A DNA stretch of 64,000 bases from Roseivirga sp. BDSF3-8 (GCF_041449215.1 NZ_JBGNFV010000001.1:3241001-3305000); one strand, 5' to 3'; shown: positions 1 to 9,686, counted from the first letter of the stretch. The notes: a model not told the origin generated them from the sequence alone. Program-made: numbers and translations.

Positions 1-773
1 TCATGTCCGGTGAAGAGGCTGAACTTCAGATGGATGAGCTTACGGAGATCACTGAATACATCCAGGATAAAGCGGGTGACGATGCTGAGGTAATATTCGG
101 TCACGGTATAGATACGGATCTGGGTCATAGCCTGCGTGTTACGGTGATTGCTACGGGCTTTGACAGTGACTACCGCAGTGATGACCAGGGGGCTAACGCG
201 GGCCGTAAGGTCTATGACCTGGAGAGCAATAAGCAGATCAGTCTTTTTGAGGAAGAAAAAGCGGAGAAAGCGTCCACTTCATCTTCTGCTCAGGCGGAAG
301 AGCGGCCAAGAACAGGGAGCACCTATACGTTTGATTCACCCCGTGCATCGGCAGACGAGTCTGGCAGAGACGCCAGGGCTGAAGCCGGACAGGAGTCTCA
401 GCCTGAGCCCCGCAACTTTATAGAGCTGGGAGAGGAGTATGAGATCATCGAAGAGTCTGACCACTCACGCGATGATGAGAAGGTGGAGAATACCCAGGCT
501 GATGAGGACTACCTGGAGATGAAACGCCGCCGTCTGGCTGACCAGGCACGGGAGCGTGTGCAGCGGCTTAAAGGGCTTTCGCACGGGATGCCCGCAAAAG
601 AGAACAACACAGAAAAATTCAGAGAAAAACTGGAAGTACCTGCTTACCTGAGAAGGAATGTGCGCCTTAGCGAACCTCCCCACTCAAGTGAAAGCCAGGT
701 GTCCCGGTTTAACCTGAACGATGATAACGAGATACTGGGAAACAACCGTTTCCTGCACGATAATGTGGACTGA
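1..773 (+). CDS. ftsZ: Cell division protein FtsZ, C-terminal part (5' end outside window)
   Basis: FtsZ is the tubulin-like GTPase that forms the cytoplasmic division ring. Only the end is here. The first ~53 visible residues match the C-terminal subdomain (MDELTEI, the HGID stretch, and VTVIATGF closing the fold). A long charged linker of roughly 180 residues follows, rich in Glu, Asp and Arg and probably disordered. The protein ends in FLHDNVD, the place of the short FtsZ tail peptide that binds membrane anchors in this phylum. The GTP-binding core lies upstream of the window, so the first ATG seen at position 3 is internal. The long linker is usual for Bacteroidota. The next gene is convergent and starts 5 bases after the stop. 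Confidence 0.95.
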   Translation, partial: MSGEEAELQMDELTEITEYIQDKAGDDAEVIFGHGIDTDLGHSLRVTVIATGFDSDYRSDDQGANAGRKVYDLESNKQISLFEEEKAEKASTSSSAQAEERPRTGSTYTFDSPRASADESGRDARAEAGQESQPEPRNFIELGEEYEIIEESDHSRDDEKVENTQADEDYLEMKRRRLADQARERVQRLKGLSHGMPAKENNTEKFREKLEVPAYLRRNVRLSEPPHSSESQVSRFNLNDDNEILGNNRFLHDNVD

Positions 774-778
774 TGGGG

Positions 779-1303
779 CTAAAAACCGATTAGCTGTTCA
801 GCCTGCGTTAATAGCAAATCTTTGTAAAGAGGGTTTGTAATTTTGTTCTCTGTCAACGCGCTCCCAATCTTTCCCATGCGGGGTTTGAGAGCGAGTACAT
901 GCATGCCCAGGTAATTAAGGATATCGGTCAGGTGGCTAAGGGCTAAACCTCCCCCCTGGTCTCCTGCCGATATTCCTACCAGGGCGCATTTTTTGTTTTT
1001 AAGACTGGACTGATAGTCCAGGCCATCAATAAAAGCCTTGAGTACGCCGGGGAAGGAGCCGTTGTATTCGGCGACTACAAATACGAATTTCTCAGATTCG
1101 TTTACCACCTTGGTGAACTCATTAAATTTTTTGTGTTTGCCTGTATTCTCGTAAAGGGCAGAAAAAAGGAAGTCATCCGGGAGGTCTGTGAGGTAGATAA
1201 TATTGGCCTCAATGCCGTGATCCTTAAGTATATCACGATACATTTCACTTACCTTTGCCGATACTGAGTTATTGCGGTTGGTTCCTGAGATAATGGTGTA
1301 CAT
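779..1303 (-). CDS. NADPH-dependent FMN reductase family protein
   Basis: A flavodoxin-like fold protein of 174 residues. Enzymes of this family use NAD(P)H to reduce FMN, quinones or azo compounds in the cytoplasm. The N-terminal phosphate-binding loop reads SGTNRNNS. The second FMN contact region, EYNGSFPGVLKAFIDG at about residues 97-112, is the family hallmark. A third loop, GISAGDQGGG, lies near residue 130. Length fits the family. The substrate cannot be read from the sequence. It is convergent with ftsZ and has no obvious operon partner. Confidence 0.88.
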   Translation of the reverse strand: MYTIISGTNRNNSVSAKVSEMYRDILKDHGIEANIIYLTDLPDDFLFSALYENTGKHKKFNEFTKVVNESEKFVFVVAEYNGSFPGVLKAFIDGLDYQSSLKNKKCALVGISAGDQGGGLALSHLTDILNYLGMHVLALKPRMGKIGSALTENKITNPLYKDLLLTQAEQLIGF

Positions 1304-1489
1304 GCCGCTAATTTAAGGCAGTATATTTTTTCCTGAAAATAAAATAGTAAGGACGCTTTTTCTTAGCGGGTTTAGGGGGGAGACTATAGAAGTAAAAGTG
1401 ATCTATGGAAAAAAACCTACCGGGCAGGTTTCCGGTAGAGGAATACTATATTTAGAGGGGTAAATAAAGGGGAATGGTAAGTATTGGAA

Positions 1490-2146
1490 TTATTGCCGGG
1501 CCACTAATCTTACGGAGATATCCACATCATCGTAGATTGCTTTATCTCCGAGACTTTTAAATATACTGCCTGAGCCGTAGCGTACATCCCACTTGGTCCG
1601 GTCAAACGTTATATCTGCAGAGGCGGTCACTGTGTTGCCATTATTGCTCAGCCCGGCAGGAAAGGTGATGCTGTTTGTTTTGCCTTTTATGGTCAGGTCT
1701 CCCGTTACCCGATACTGTTCCGTTTCTTCCTCATATGTGACATTGGTAATTACCAGTTTTGCTTCGGGATGGGTGGCGGTACCAAAAAAGTCTTCACTTC
1801 TGAGATGGCCCATTAGCTTGGCGCGGGAGTCTGGGTCTTCTATGTCTTCATTCTCCATGCTAGTCATGTCAATGATAAACATGCCCCCTTCAAGCTTATC
1901 ACCATCCACATTGAGATTGCCGGACTTAATTTTGACAGTGCCTGTATGGTTGCCTGTTAGTTTACGGCCTGTCCATTTTACTTCTGATGCCTCAGCGTCT
2001 ACCTGATATGAGTCTTCTTGAAACAATCCTGTGAAGGACATGTGCCGGAAATCTGAGCTCCGGCTATTCTCAGGGGTGTTAAAATTTAAAAAAATAGCGG
2101 TTACTGAAAATGCCAGTAATACAAGGAATAGTATATTCTTCTTCAT
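1490..2146 (-). CDS. YceI-like lipocalin-fold secreted protein
   Basis: A 218-residue exported protein of the YceI family, whose members form a beta-barrel that binds long isoprenoid or lipid chains. The chosen start gives a clear signal segment (MKKNILFLVLLAFSVTAIFL). The mature part carries family signatures: VDAEASEVKWTGRKLTG, the middle HLRSEDFFGTATHPEA and the late VTGDLTIKGKTNSI. An open reading frame continues upstream to 2344. Its extra 66 residues are mostly a GPAW(I/M) repeat made by a DNA tandem array and would precede the signal peptide, so that start is unlikely; an ATG at 2188 is also possible. The ligand is unknown. Confidence 0.88.
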   Translation of the reverse strand: MKKNILFLVLLAFSVTAIFLNFNTPENSRSSDFRHMSFTGLFQEDSYQVDAEASEVKWTGRKLTGNHTGTVKIKSGNLNVDGDKLEGGMFIIDMTSMENEDIEDPDSRAKLMGHLRSEDFFGTATHPEAKLVITNVTYEEETEQYRVTGDLTIKGKTNSITFPAGLSNNGNTVTASADITFDRTKWDVRYGSGSIFKSLGDKAIYDDVDISVRLVARQ

Positions 2147-2247
2147 CCTCTTTTCATTCCCCAGTTCAAAAAATGGTGTAGCATTCATATTACCATAAAC
2201 GATTTTCTGACCTAATATTCCCTGAGATTCTGCTGTTTTTTTTTGGT

Positions 2248-2351
2248 AAACCGGATGAGACTGGCCTATCCAGGCCGGGCCCATCCAGGCCGGGCCTATC
2301 CAGGCCGGACCCATCCAGGCCGGGCCTATCCAGGCCGGACCCATCCGGTTT
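2248..2351. repeat. 10-bp inverted repeat bracketing the tandem array
   Basis: AAACCGGATG at 2248-2257 and its perfect reverse complement CATCCGGTTT at 2342-2351 enclose the tandem array. The whole could fold as a large hairpin in pirin-YceI read-through RNA, or mark the ends of a small inserted element. No flanking target duplication was recognised. Confidence 0.8.
2264..2350. repeat. 15-bp GC-rich tandem repeat array
   Basis: Five full copies and one partial copy of a 15-base unit, GCCTATCCAGGCCGG, alternating with variants that begin GCCC or ACCC. Each unit contains GGCC..GGCC and can fold. The array is nearly identical from copy to copy, which suggests recent expansion. It lies between the pirin stop and the YceI start. 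Confidence 0.95.
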
Positions 2352-2361
2352 TAGCATTGGG

Positions 2362-3075
2362 TTAAAACTTCATTGGAACTTCAATAAGCAATAGTCTGGT
2401 ATTCTCGCTTACCTTCAGTAGAATGTCATTAGTTTCAGAGACTCCTAGTGCGTCACGTTTTTCCAGCTTTTTGCCTGCAATTTCAGCTTGACCTTCTATG
2501 ACAAAGGCAAAGACTCCATTGCCTGAACCATGCAGTTCATAGCTTAATTCTGTCTGCTTATCAAAGTAACCCACATGGTACCACGCATCCTGATTCAGGG
2601 TAAGTGAGGGAGCGTTCCCGTCAGGTGATACTACTTCCACGAGGCTGTTTTTTTGACCTTCAAAATCAAACTTCTTCTGACCATAGCGTGGCTCTATGTC
2701 TCTTTTTTTAGGAAACACCCAGGTTTGCAGCAAATTTACCTGCTCCTTTTCCGACGCATTCATCTCTGAGTGATATACGCCTGTGCCGGCGCTCATAAAC
2801 TGCACTTCACCGGGGGATATTACGCCCTCGTGGCCTGTGCTGTCTTTGTGACGAAGCCTTCCATCCAGCACCAGGGTGACAATCTCCATATTATCGTGCG
2901 GATGCTTTCCAAAGCCCGTGCCTCCCTGAACGATATCATCATTGAATACTCTAAGGGCTCCGAAGTGCATGCGCGAAGGATCATAGTAGTTGGCAAAACT
3001 GAAGGTGTGTTTCGCATTGAGCCAGCCGTGGTTTGCTGCTCCCCTCGTATCGGATTTATATTCAATAGTTTTCAT
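2362..3075 (-). CDS. Pirin family protein
   Basis: A bicupin protein of 237 residues. Bacterial pirins are cytoplasmic metal-binding proteins; some oxidise quercetin-like flavonols, others modulate partner enzymes. The first cupin has the family motif region WLNAKHTFSFANYYDPS and the metal ligands in GKHPHDNMEIVTLVLDG (about residues 56-72), with a later His in TGVYHSEM. The second cupin is degenerate, as usual in pirins. It shares a strand with the YceI gene, but the repeat array lies between them, so cotranscription is uncertain. Confidence 0.92.
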   Translation of the reverse strand: MKTIEYKSDTRGAANHGWLNAKHTFSFANYYDPSRMHFGALRVFNDDIVQGGTGFGKHPHDNMEIVTLVLDGRLRHKDSTGHEGVISPGEVQFMSAGTGVYHSEMNASEKEQVNLLQTWVFPKKRDIEPRYGQKKFDFEGQKNSLVEVVSPDGNAPSLTLNQDAWYHVGYFDKQTELSYELHGSGNGVFAFVIEGQAEIAGKKLEKRDALGVSETNDILLKVSENTRLLLIEVPMKF

Positions 3076-3286
3076 AACTTCAGATTCTTGTTACTCTGCT
3101 TATGTGTACGTACATGTAAAATTTTAGTTTCTCTATTTTGTACAATTTCAGTGGTGGGGCAACCGGGTTGGCAATTATGTCCCGGATCATTTACAAAGTG
3201 ATCACTCAGCCGTATATTTGAGTCCTGTTCCAAACCAAGGGGTTGGTTCACAGTTTTTAAGAAATTACAATAACGATATAAGGAAT

Positions 3287-4111
3287 ATGCTGCTTAAAGA
3301 AGCCCGTGAAGCCACAGAATTTTTACAGAACCAAACAGGCTCTTTTGTTCCTGATACGGGGGTAGTGCTGGGCACCGGCCTGGGAAGGCTTCTTGATGAT
3401 ATTGATATCTATCACAGTATATCATACGAAGACATTCCTCACTTTCCTGTTTCCACAGTGGAGAGTCATAGTGGCAAACTTATCTTTGGTGTGCTTAATG
3501 GCCATAAGCTTGTAGTGATGCAAGGGCGCTTTCATTATTATGAAGGCTATACGATGCAGCAGGTGACCTTCCCTGTACGGGTCATGAAACTACTGGGTAT
3601 ACGCAGGCTATTTATCTCTAATGCGGCTGGTGGGCTGAGTCCTGATTATAACATCAGCGATATTATGATCATCAATGACCACATTAACCTGCAGCCTGAA
3701 AATCCGCTGACGGGGCCTAATGAGGATGAATTTGGTGTCCGCTTCCCGGATATGAGTGATCCTTATGACCGGACCATGATCGATAAGGGACTGGAAATAG
3801 CTGCGAAGTACAGTATAAGGGCTCATGAAGGTGTTTATGTGGCAGTACCCGGCCCTAACCTGGAGACTAGGGCAGAGTACAAGTACCTGCGAACCATAGG
3901 GGCTGATGCGGTGGGCATGTCTACTGTACCTGAAAATATCGTAGCGAGGCATATGGGGCTTCCGGTTTTTGCGTTGTCGGTAATTACAGACCTATGTACG
4001 CCTGAGAAGATAAGGAAAGTAACGGTAGAGGAGGTCATCAAAGCAGCGATGGGGGCAGAGCCTGGTATGAAAAAAATCATGGAAGAGCTGATATCCTTAC
4101 AGACGGACTAA
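3287..4111 (+). CDS. punA: Purine nucleoside phosphorylase
   Basis: Cleaves purine (deoxy)ribonucleosides with phosphate to the free base and (deoxy)ribose 1-phosphate in purine salvage. The 274-residue protein is of the trimeric type. The phosphate-binding loop GTGLGRL is near residue 30, the GRFHYYEGY stretch near residue 80, the SNAAGGL motif near residue 110, and the purine-site GADAVGMSTVPE near residue 203. The frame runs up to a TTG at 3218, but ATG 3287 gives the normal N-terminus. TATATTTG at 3213-3220 resembles a Bacteroidota -7 box and would make the TTG start impossible. A strong hairpin follows the gene. Confidence 0.94.
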   Translation: MLLKEAREATEFLQNQTGSFVPDTGVVLGTGLGRLLDDIDIYHSISYEDIPHFPVSTVESHSGKLIFGVLNGHKLVVMQGRFHYYEGYTMQQVTFPVRVMKLLGIRRLFISNAAGGLSPDYNISDIMIINDHINLQPENPLTGPNEDEFGVRFPDMSDPYDRTMIDKGLEIAAKYSIRAHEGVYVAVPGPNLETRAEYKYLRTIGADAVGMSTVPENIVARHMGLPVFALSVITDLCTPEKIRKVTVEEVIKAAMGAEPGMKKIMEELISLQTD

Positions 4112-4160
4112 GATTCTGTCAATTGCCAGATTTTTTTTAGAAAAGATGACGTTATTAAAT

Positions 4161-4208
4161 GCCGGACCGGCTGTGGCGCCTTTATGCTGCGGAGGGTCCG
4201 GTTTTTTA
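4161..4208 (+). terminator. Rho-independent terminator after punA
   Basis: GCCGGACC and GGTCCGG (4162-4168 with 4195-4201) form the stem, followed by a T run (GGTTTTTTAATT). It separates punA from the C25 peptidase gene. Confidence 0.8.
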
Positions 4209-4373
4209 ATTATCTGTGCACCGGAACGATGCAGGAGGTATATTTGTAAAGAAATTGTGTGTCTGCAGCAGCAATTAGTGAAGATGGTATCACCTGTCTA
4301 TTATGGCTGACACGTTTTTTGAATAGATAGATAAGCAATTACCGGGTACAGATTCCGGCATTGAGTATAAAGT

Positions 4374-7300
4374 ATGGGCAAAGTAAAGGCATTAGGCATA
4401 ACCTGGTTTCTGTGTCTCATAGGAGGTGTAGTGCTAGGGAGGCAGTATGGTAATGAGTGGATAGACCCTAACCAGCAATACTTTAAGGTAAGTACTGCTG
4501 CTGATGGCATTCATCGCATTACGTATAACGACCTGATGCAGGTGGGTTTTCCTTTGGGGACAGATCCCCGCCGGATCAGGCTGTATCACCGTGGTGAGGA
4601 GGTTGCTATCCATGTACAGGGTCAGGAAGATGCCCGCCTTGATCCATCTGATTACGTAGAGTTTTACGGGAGGAAGAATGATGGCACACTTGATACAGAG
4701 CTCTATAAAAACGAGGCATCCCAGGCGAACCCTGACTTTAACCTCTATTCTGATACCACTGCTTATTTTCTGACTTATAGCCTCTTGCCGGAAAATGGGC
4801 GGCGTATGCCTTACTATAAGGAAAATAATACGGCAGGTTTGCCTCCTGTGGCATATCATAGCCACAGGGTGGTGGAGAGCTACCATGAGTTTTACAACTT
4901 TGGTGTTCATTATCCTGAAAATACCACGGGTCGTACCTTGCTTACAGTATTTGATGATGGAGAAGGGTGGCAGGCCAATTCAATAGGTAACGGTCAGTCC
5001 TTCACTTATACCATCCCTTCCCTGCATGCTCCTGCCGGCGGCGGACCTGTTCCTAAGTTGCGGGTGAAAATGCTGGGAAAGTCCAGCAATCCACACGATG
5101 TGACCATCAGGGCAGGTAATAGCAGCGGAAATACTACTTTTACGGGCTATGGAAGCCATCTTTATGAAACTGACCTGAGCCGTTCGGATTTTTCAGGGGG
5201 AAGCCTTCAGGTGACTGTCCGGGTCAACTCTACCGTTGGTGACTTTATTGGGGTCTCCTATATTGAGGTGGTGATGCCTCAGCAACCTGATATGGCAGGC
5301 AGGGATAGTTATGTATTCAATTTGCCTGCTGATGCCAATGGTAAAAGTTACCTTTCAGTAGGCAGCAGCCCTACCGGGGTCAGGTTATTTGATATTACGG
5401 ATCCTCATAACATAAGCCGTATAGGACTGAACGACCAAAACAGTTCGTTCAATGCGGTGATCAGGCAAACTGAAAACGGACGCAGGATACTTAGCTCCGG
5501 GCCCGGATATAAAGTTCCTGTGCTGAAGAAGGTGAGCTTTCCTGTGTACGACCTCAGTACTGCGGGTTTTATTATCCTTACCCACAAAGATCTGATGCAA
5601 CCGGGAGGATCATACGGGGATGTCATAGAAGCTTATGCCTCATACAGGCAATCACCCGAGGGTGGTGGGCATAAGGTATTGGTGGCAGATATCAATGATC
5701 TGTACAATGCCTTTAGCTATGGAGAGCGCACGCCGGTTGCTATATTCCGGTTTGTAAAATACCTCTACGAAAACTCTGATCCGAGGTATCTGTTCATCGT
5801 CGGTAAATCCATGAACTGGCATACCTTCTACCGGAGCCAGGGCAGAAGAATCTTTTACCGTGATGAGCCAGCATTGTACCAAAGGAGGGAGTTTGTGCCC
5901 ACTGCGGGTTCACCCGGTTCTGATGATGCTTTTTCGGCAGGGCTTGGCAGCACGACGGTGGAAGCAGCCATTCCTACGGGCCGGCTGAATGCTAACAGCC
6001 CCGCTGAGGTGGCGCATTACCTCGATAAGGTTAGGGAGATGGAAGCGAAGCCCTACGCTTTTTTGTGGCGTAAGGACATATTGCATCTGAGCGGTGGTAT
6101 CGATGAGGAGCAATCAATATTTCTGGACTACGTAAAGCAGTTTGAGGACATTGCCGAGGGTACTTTCCTAGGAGGGAGGGTAACGACCATCAGTAAAAAA
6201 ACGAATAATACGGTTGAGGCCATCAATATATCTGATGAGGTGAATAAAGGGCTGGGTATGGTGACCTTTTTCGGACACTCAGCACCGGCGGTTACTGATA
6301 TTGAAATCGGGTATGTGACAGATCCTGTTCTTGGCTATAATAATAAGGGCAAGTACCCGGTATTTCTGGTCAATGGATGTGAGGCGGGTGATATCTTTAA
6401 TACTAACTATACCTTTGGTGAAGACTGGCTGCAGGCCAAGGATAAAGGGGCTATGGCCTTTATGGCTCATAGTGACCTGGGCTACGCCAGCCTGCTCAGG
6501 TTATACAGTGACATTTTCTACCAGGTGGCATTTACCGACGAAGCGTTCCGCCATAAGGGCATCGGGGATGTAAAAAAAGAGGTGAGCAGTCGCTTTTTAA
6601 GGCTTGCCCCTCCCCTGGAGCAGGCAAGGGCTCAGGTTCAGCAGATTGTATTGCAGGGTGACCCTGCCTACCGGATATTCGGTGCCTCCTCTCCGGACTA
6701 TCACCTGGAGGGTGATCAGGCCTTTGTGACTTCTGAAGGGGGAGATGGGGTTTTTGCAGATGATGAATCATTTGTGCTTGCTGTGCCGGCACATAACTAC
6801 GGCCGGGCGGTAGCTGACTCACTAAATGTACAGGTAACCCGTACCCTGAGCGACAACACTCGTTTACCTGTGGAAGAATACACCTTCAGCCCGCTTTTCT
6901 ATTCCGATACTCTGTATATAGAGGTGGATGCCTCGCAAACGAATAACTTTGGAACTAACCGCTTTGAGGTGAGCATCGACGCGGAGGACCAGATCAGCGA
7001 GCTTAATGAAAATAATAATGACCTTGTATATGAGGTGTTTATTCCTCGCAGGGGTACGCTTAATCTTTTGCCAAACCCTTATGCTATTGTAAACGAGCAA
7101 CAGGTGCGCCTGATTACTCAGTCGGGGGCTATTGAGGCCGATAGCAGGGGGTTTATTTTTGAAATAGATACCAGCAGTAATTTCAACAGCCAGTTAAAGG
7201 TTCGCGAAACGGTGACCGGTGAGCAACTCGCCTTTATGGATATGAATCTGCCGGTAACTGAAGATAGTACGGTTTATTACTGGCGTACAAAATTTGCTGA

Positions 7301-9365
7301 GACGCGCGAGGGTGAAGTTAACGAGTGGACGAGCAGCAGCTTCTCTTATATTGGTAATGGTCCGGAGGGATGGGCCCAACTGGCATTTCCCCAGCTCAGT
7401 GAAAATACTACAGAAGGTCTTTTTCCTCGTAATTTTCAGCAGAACTGGGTTTTCCGGCCTGCTGAGACTTTTCTGCAGGTGACTACACAAGGAAGATACC
7501 ACCCGGAACTGGCCCCTGATAGAGTGGAGGTTACTATTAATAACCTGGCTTATATAATAGAAAACCGGCTATGTGCCATGAATGCCTACCATCTGATAGC
7601 TTTTGACCGTAATACGGCCAGGCCCTACCTGCCGATGGGCGATGAGGTGGTGTATAGCAGTGCCTGCGGTCGCCTCCCCCAGGTGATTGCTTCTTACACT
7701 TCTGACCATGTGGTGAATACTCCCTATATCAATACTTATTTTGACGCGCTAAAGACAGGGGACCAGGTGGTGATGTTTTCTACCAGTGGTCCCAGGGAGG
7801 ATTTTCCGCAGTCCGTTCTGAACAGGTTAGCTTCCGTAGGGGTATCTCCTGCCCAGCTTGAAGCCTTCGACCGAAATGAGCCTATTATCATTTTGGGTAA
7901 AAAGGGAGCTGCTGCAGGCACGGCCCAGGTAATCCTGGGAGATGAAAATACAGCCCTACCTCCCAGTGAGCAGCAGATCACACTGGATGCGATCATAACG
8001 GGCAGCGGTGATACAGGCACACTGTACAGCCCTCTGATAGGTCCTGCACTGGAATGGAAGAAGCTAACCGCACGGTGGAAGCAGGAATCAAATGATAATG
8101 TATCATTACGTGTATACGGGGTGGACTCAGCGTTTAATGAGCGCTTGCTGAATACTTACCAGAACCTGGGTACTTATCCGCTTGAGCTTGAAGCGGGAGA
8201 TTACCCCTACATTCGTCTGGAGGCTACGGCAAGTGATAGCGTAGAGCTGTCCGCACCCCAGCCAGCTATGTGGTTAGTAGATTACACCCCTGCACCTGAA
8301 GGGATAATCCTTACCGGTATGCCTGCTGCCCCGTCTGAGGCAGTACAGGAGGGGCGTTCAGTTGAAACGGGGTTTAGATTTGTGAATCTTACGGAAAGGC
8401 CTTTCCCGGATCCTTTTTACGTAAAAGCTACCCTTTATAATACCACAAGTGGCCGGACTGCCATCCAGGAAATCAGCGTTTCACCCCCTGCAGCATATGA
8501 CACGGTGGATTTTGCTCTCACCTGGGATACGCGGCACATGGCTGGCACTAATAACCTCAAAACCGAGGCTAACTCCGGCAGGCAGCCCGAGCAGAACTAT
8601 AATAATAATGTGCTGAACCAGATAGATGCCATCCATGTAGCGGGTGATGAGTTTCAGCCTGTACTGGACATCACTTTTGATGGTCGAAATATCCGTGACA
8701 TGGACTTTGTGCGGCCGGATCCGATGATAAACATCATGCTATATGATGAAAATAAGGCCTGGCTTAAGCAGGATACGCTGGGTACTCAGTTGCTATTGAA
8801 GGCTGATTGCGATAGCTGTTCATTTACCAAGATCAGCTTTTCAGACCCGGCAGTGAACTGGACCGGCGCCACAATAAACAGCCCCTTTACCGTTTCTTAT
8901 CAAAGCCCTGTACTGGCTGACGGTACCTACGTGTTGCGGTTTATAGGATCTGATGCGGCAGGGAATGCTTTGGGGCCTGAGCCTTATGAGGTCAGGTTCA
9001 GGGTAGACTCCGAACCTTCGGTGCTATATATGGCACCTTATCCAAATCCTTTTAGTAAGGATATCCACTTTCCTATACGGGTCACCGGGGCAGGTGGACC
9101 TGATCAGGTAAGGCTGGAATTAATGGATATGCAGGGGCGGAAAGTTTATGAGATTGAGATGAATGACCCTGCTACCAGCCTGGCAGGTGACAGGACGATG
9201 ACACTGAATTGGTCAGGGCAAAATAAAAGCGGGCAATATTTGCCCGCAGGTTTGTATATTTACCGATTCACTGTACTTAAAGACGGTGCTGAACTTCCTC
9301 AGGGTAGTCCTGAGTCCGGTGAAGACGTCACGGACAGGATAGGGAAGATCGTATTGATCCGCTGA
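4374..9365 (+). CDS. C25 (gingipain-like) cysteine peptidase, T9SS sortase PorU2-like
   Basis: A 1663-residue exported protein. An N-terminal hydrophobic signal (GITWFLCLIGGVVLG) is followed by a beta-rich PorU-type region. The peptidase C25 domain spans about residues 400-770, with the expected catalytic His in FFGHSAP (His635) and Cys in LVNGCEAGD (Cys669). Next come CARDB-like beta domains (about 780-890, ending ISELNENNND, and again near 1330-1420). The C-terminal domain starts near residue 1550 (YPNPFSKDI) and ends with a T9SS type A-like fold and KIVLIR. PorU is the outer-membrane sortase that removes T9SS sorting tails. Long paralogues with their own tail are called PorU2 and their substrates are not settled. 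A surface peptidase role is also possible. Confidence 0.85.
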   Translation: MGKVKALGITWFLCLIGGVVLGRQYGNEWIDPNQQYFKVSTAADGIHRITYNDLMQVGFPLGTDPRRIRLYHRGEEVAIHVQGQEDARLDPSDYVEFYGRKNDGTLDTELYKNEASQANPDFNLYSDTTAYFLTYSLLPENGRRMPYYKENNTAGLPPVAYHSHRVVESYHEFYNFGVHYPENTTGRTLLTVFDDGEGWQANSIGNGQSFTYTIPSLHAPAGGGPVPKLRVKMLGKSSNPHDVTIRAGNSSGNTTFTGYGSHLYETDLSRSDFSGGSLQVTVRVNSTVGDFIGVSYIEVVMPQQPDMAGRDSYVFNLPADANGKSYLSVGSSPTGVRLFDITDPHNISRIGLNDQNSSFNAVIRQTENGRRILSSGPGYKVPVLKKVSFPVYDLSTAGFIILTHKDLMQPGGSYGDVIEAYASYRQSPEGGGHKVLVADINDLYNAFSYGERTPVAIFRFVKYLYENSDPRYLFIVGKSMNWHTFYRSQGRRIFYRDEPALYQRREFVPTAGSPGSDDAFSAGLGSTTVEAAIPTGRLNANSPAEVAHYLDKVREMEAKPYAFLWRKDILHLSGGIDEEQSIFLDYVKQFEDIAEGTFLGGRVTTISKKTNNTVEAINISDEVNKGLGMVTFFGHSAPAVTDIEIGYVTDPVLGYNNKGKYPVFLVNGCEAGDIFNTNYTFGEDWLQAKDKGAMAFMAHSDLGYASLLRLYSDIFYQVAFTDEAFRHKGIGDVKKEVSSRFLRLAPPLEQARAQVQQIVLQGDPAYRIFGASSPDYHLEGDQAFVTSEGGDGVFADDESFVLAVPAHNYGRAVADSLNVQVTRTLSDNTRLPVEEYTFSPLFYSDTLYIEVDASQTNNFGTNRFEVSIDAEDQISELNENNNDLVYEVFIPRRGTLNLLPNPYAIVNEQQVRLITQSGAIEADSRGFIFEIDTSSNFNSQLKVRETVTGEQLAFMDMNLPVTEDSTVYYWRTKFAETREGEVNEWTSSSFSYIGNGPEGWAQLAFPQLSENTTEGLFPRNFQQNWVFRPAETFLQVTTQGRYHPELAPDRVEVTINNLAYIIENRLCAMNAYHLIAFDRNTARPYLPMGDEVVYSSACGRLPQVIASYTSDHVVNTPYINTYFDALKTGDQVVMFSTSGPREDFPQSVLNRLASVGVSPAQLEAFDRNEPIIILGKKGAAAGTAQVILGDENTALPPSEQQITLDAIITGSGDTGTLYSPLIGPALEWKKLTARWKQESNDNVSLRVYGVDSAFNERLLNTYQNLGTYPLELEAGDYPYIRLEATASDSVELSAPQPAMWLVDYTPAPEGIILTGMPAAPSEAVQEGRSVETGFRFVNLTERPFPDPFYVKATLYNTTSGRTAIQEISVSPPAAYDTVDFALTWDTRHMAGTNNLKTEANSGRQPEQNYNNNVLNQIDAIHVAGDEFQPVLDITFDGRNIRDMDFVRPDPMINIMLYDENKAWLKQDTLGTQLLLKADCDSCSFTKISFSDPAVNWTGATINSPFTVSYQSPVLADGTYVLRFIGSDAAGNALGPEPYEVRFRVDSEPSVLYMAPYPNPFSKDIHFPIRVTGAGGPDQVRLELMDMQGRKVYEIEMNDPATSLAGDRTMTLNWSGQNKSGQYLPAGLYIYRFTVLKDGAELPQGSPESGEDVTDRIGKIVLIR

Positions 9366-9575
9366 TCAGGAATTGTTTCCTGAGGCTCCTTTCTCTTCTA
9401 ACCGTGATTCTTTTACTGATTTGAGTTTTTCAGTGGGATTGTTTGCATGTTTTCTGTTTTGCCGCTCCGTACCGTCCTCTCGTTTTCGGCGAATGCGGTA
9501 AATGACAAAGAAAATGATGACCACGGGGATGGCCGCGGCCAGTATGGCTAGTATGATTGTGCTTACGTTTTCCAT
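9366..9575 (-). CDS. Small single-pass membrane protein
   Basis: A 69-residue protein with one transmembrane helix (about residues 6-26, STIILAILAAAIPVVIIFFV) followed by a strongly basic then mixed-charge cytoplasmic tail. No family is recognised. The stop codon lies immediately next to the stop of the convergent C25 peptidase gene with no spacer. The shape (short N-terminus, helix, RIRRKRE stop-transfer) supports a real gene, but there is no further evidence. Confidence 0.55.
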   Translation of the reverse strand: MENVSTIILAILAAAIPVVIIFFVIYRIRRKREDGTERQNRKHANNPTEKLKSVKESRLEEKGASGNNS

Positions 9576-9686
9576 ATGTTAATGCTTTACTGTTGCTATA
9601 ACTGAGGTATCCGGGGTATTGTTGGCAACTTATCCTGAAGAGGTACGGTCTTTGTTGTATTACCGGCGGTAATGATTTTACAGATT

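Noticed and set aside
2147-2344. N-terminal extension of the YceI protein with GPAWI/GPAWM repeats
   Set aside because: The extension precedes a good signal peptide and consists of a DNA tandem array; an exported protein would not begin with it.
2264-2350. CRISPR array
   Set aside because: The repeats are contiguous 15-mers without spacers.
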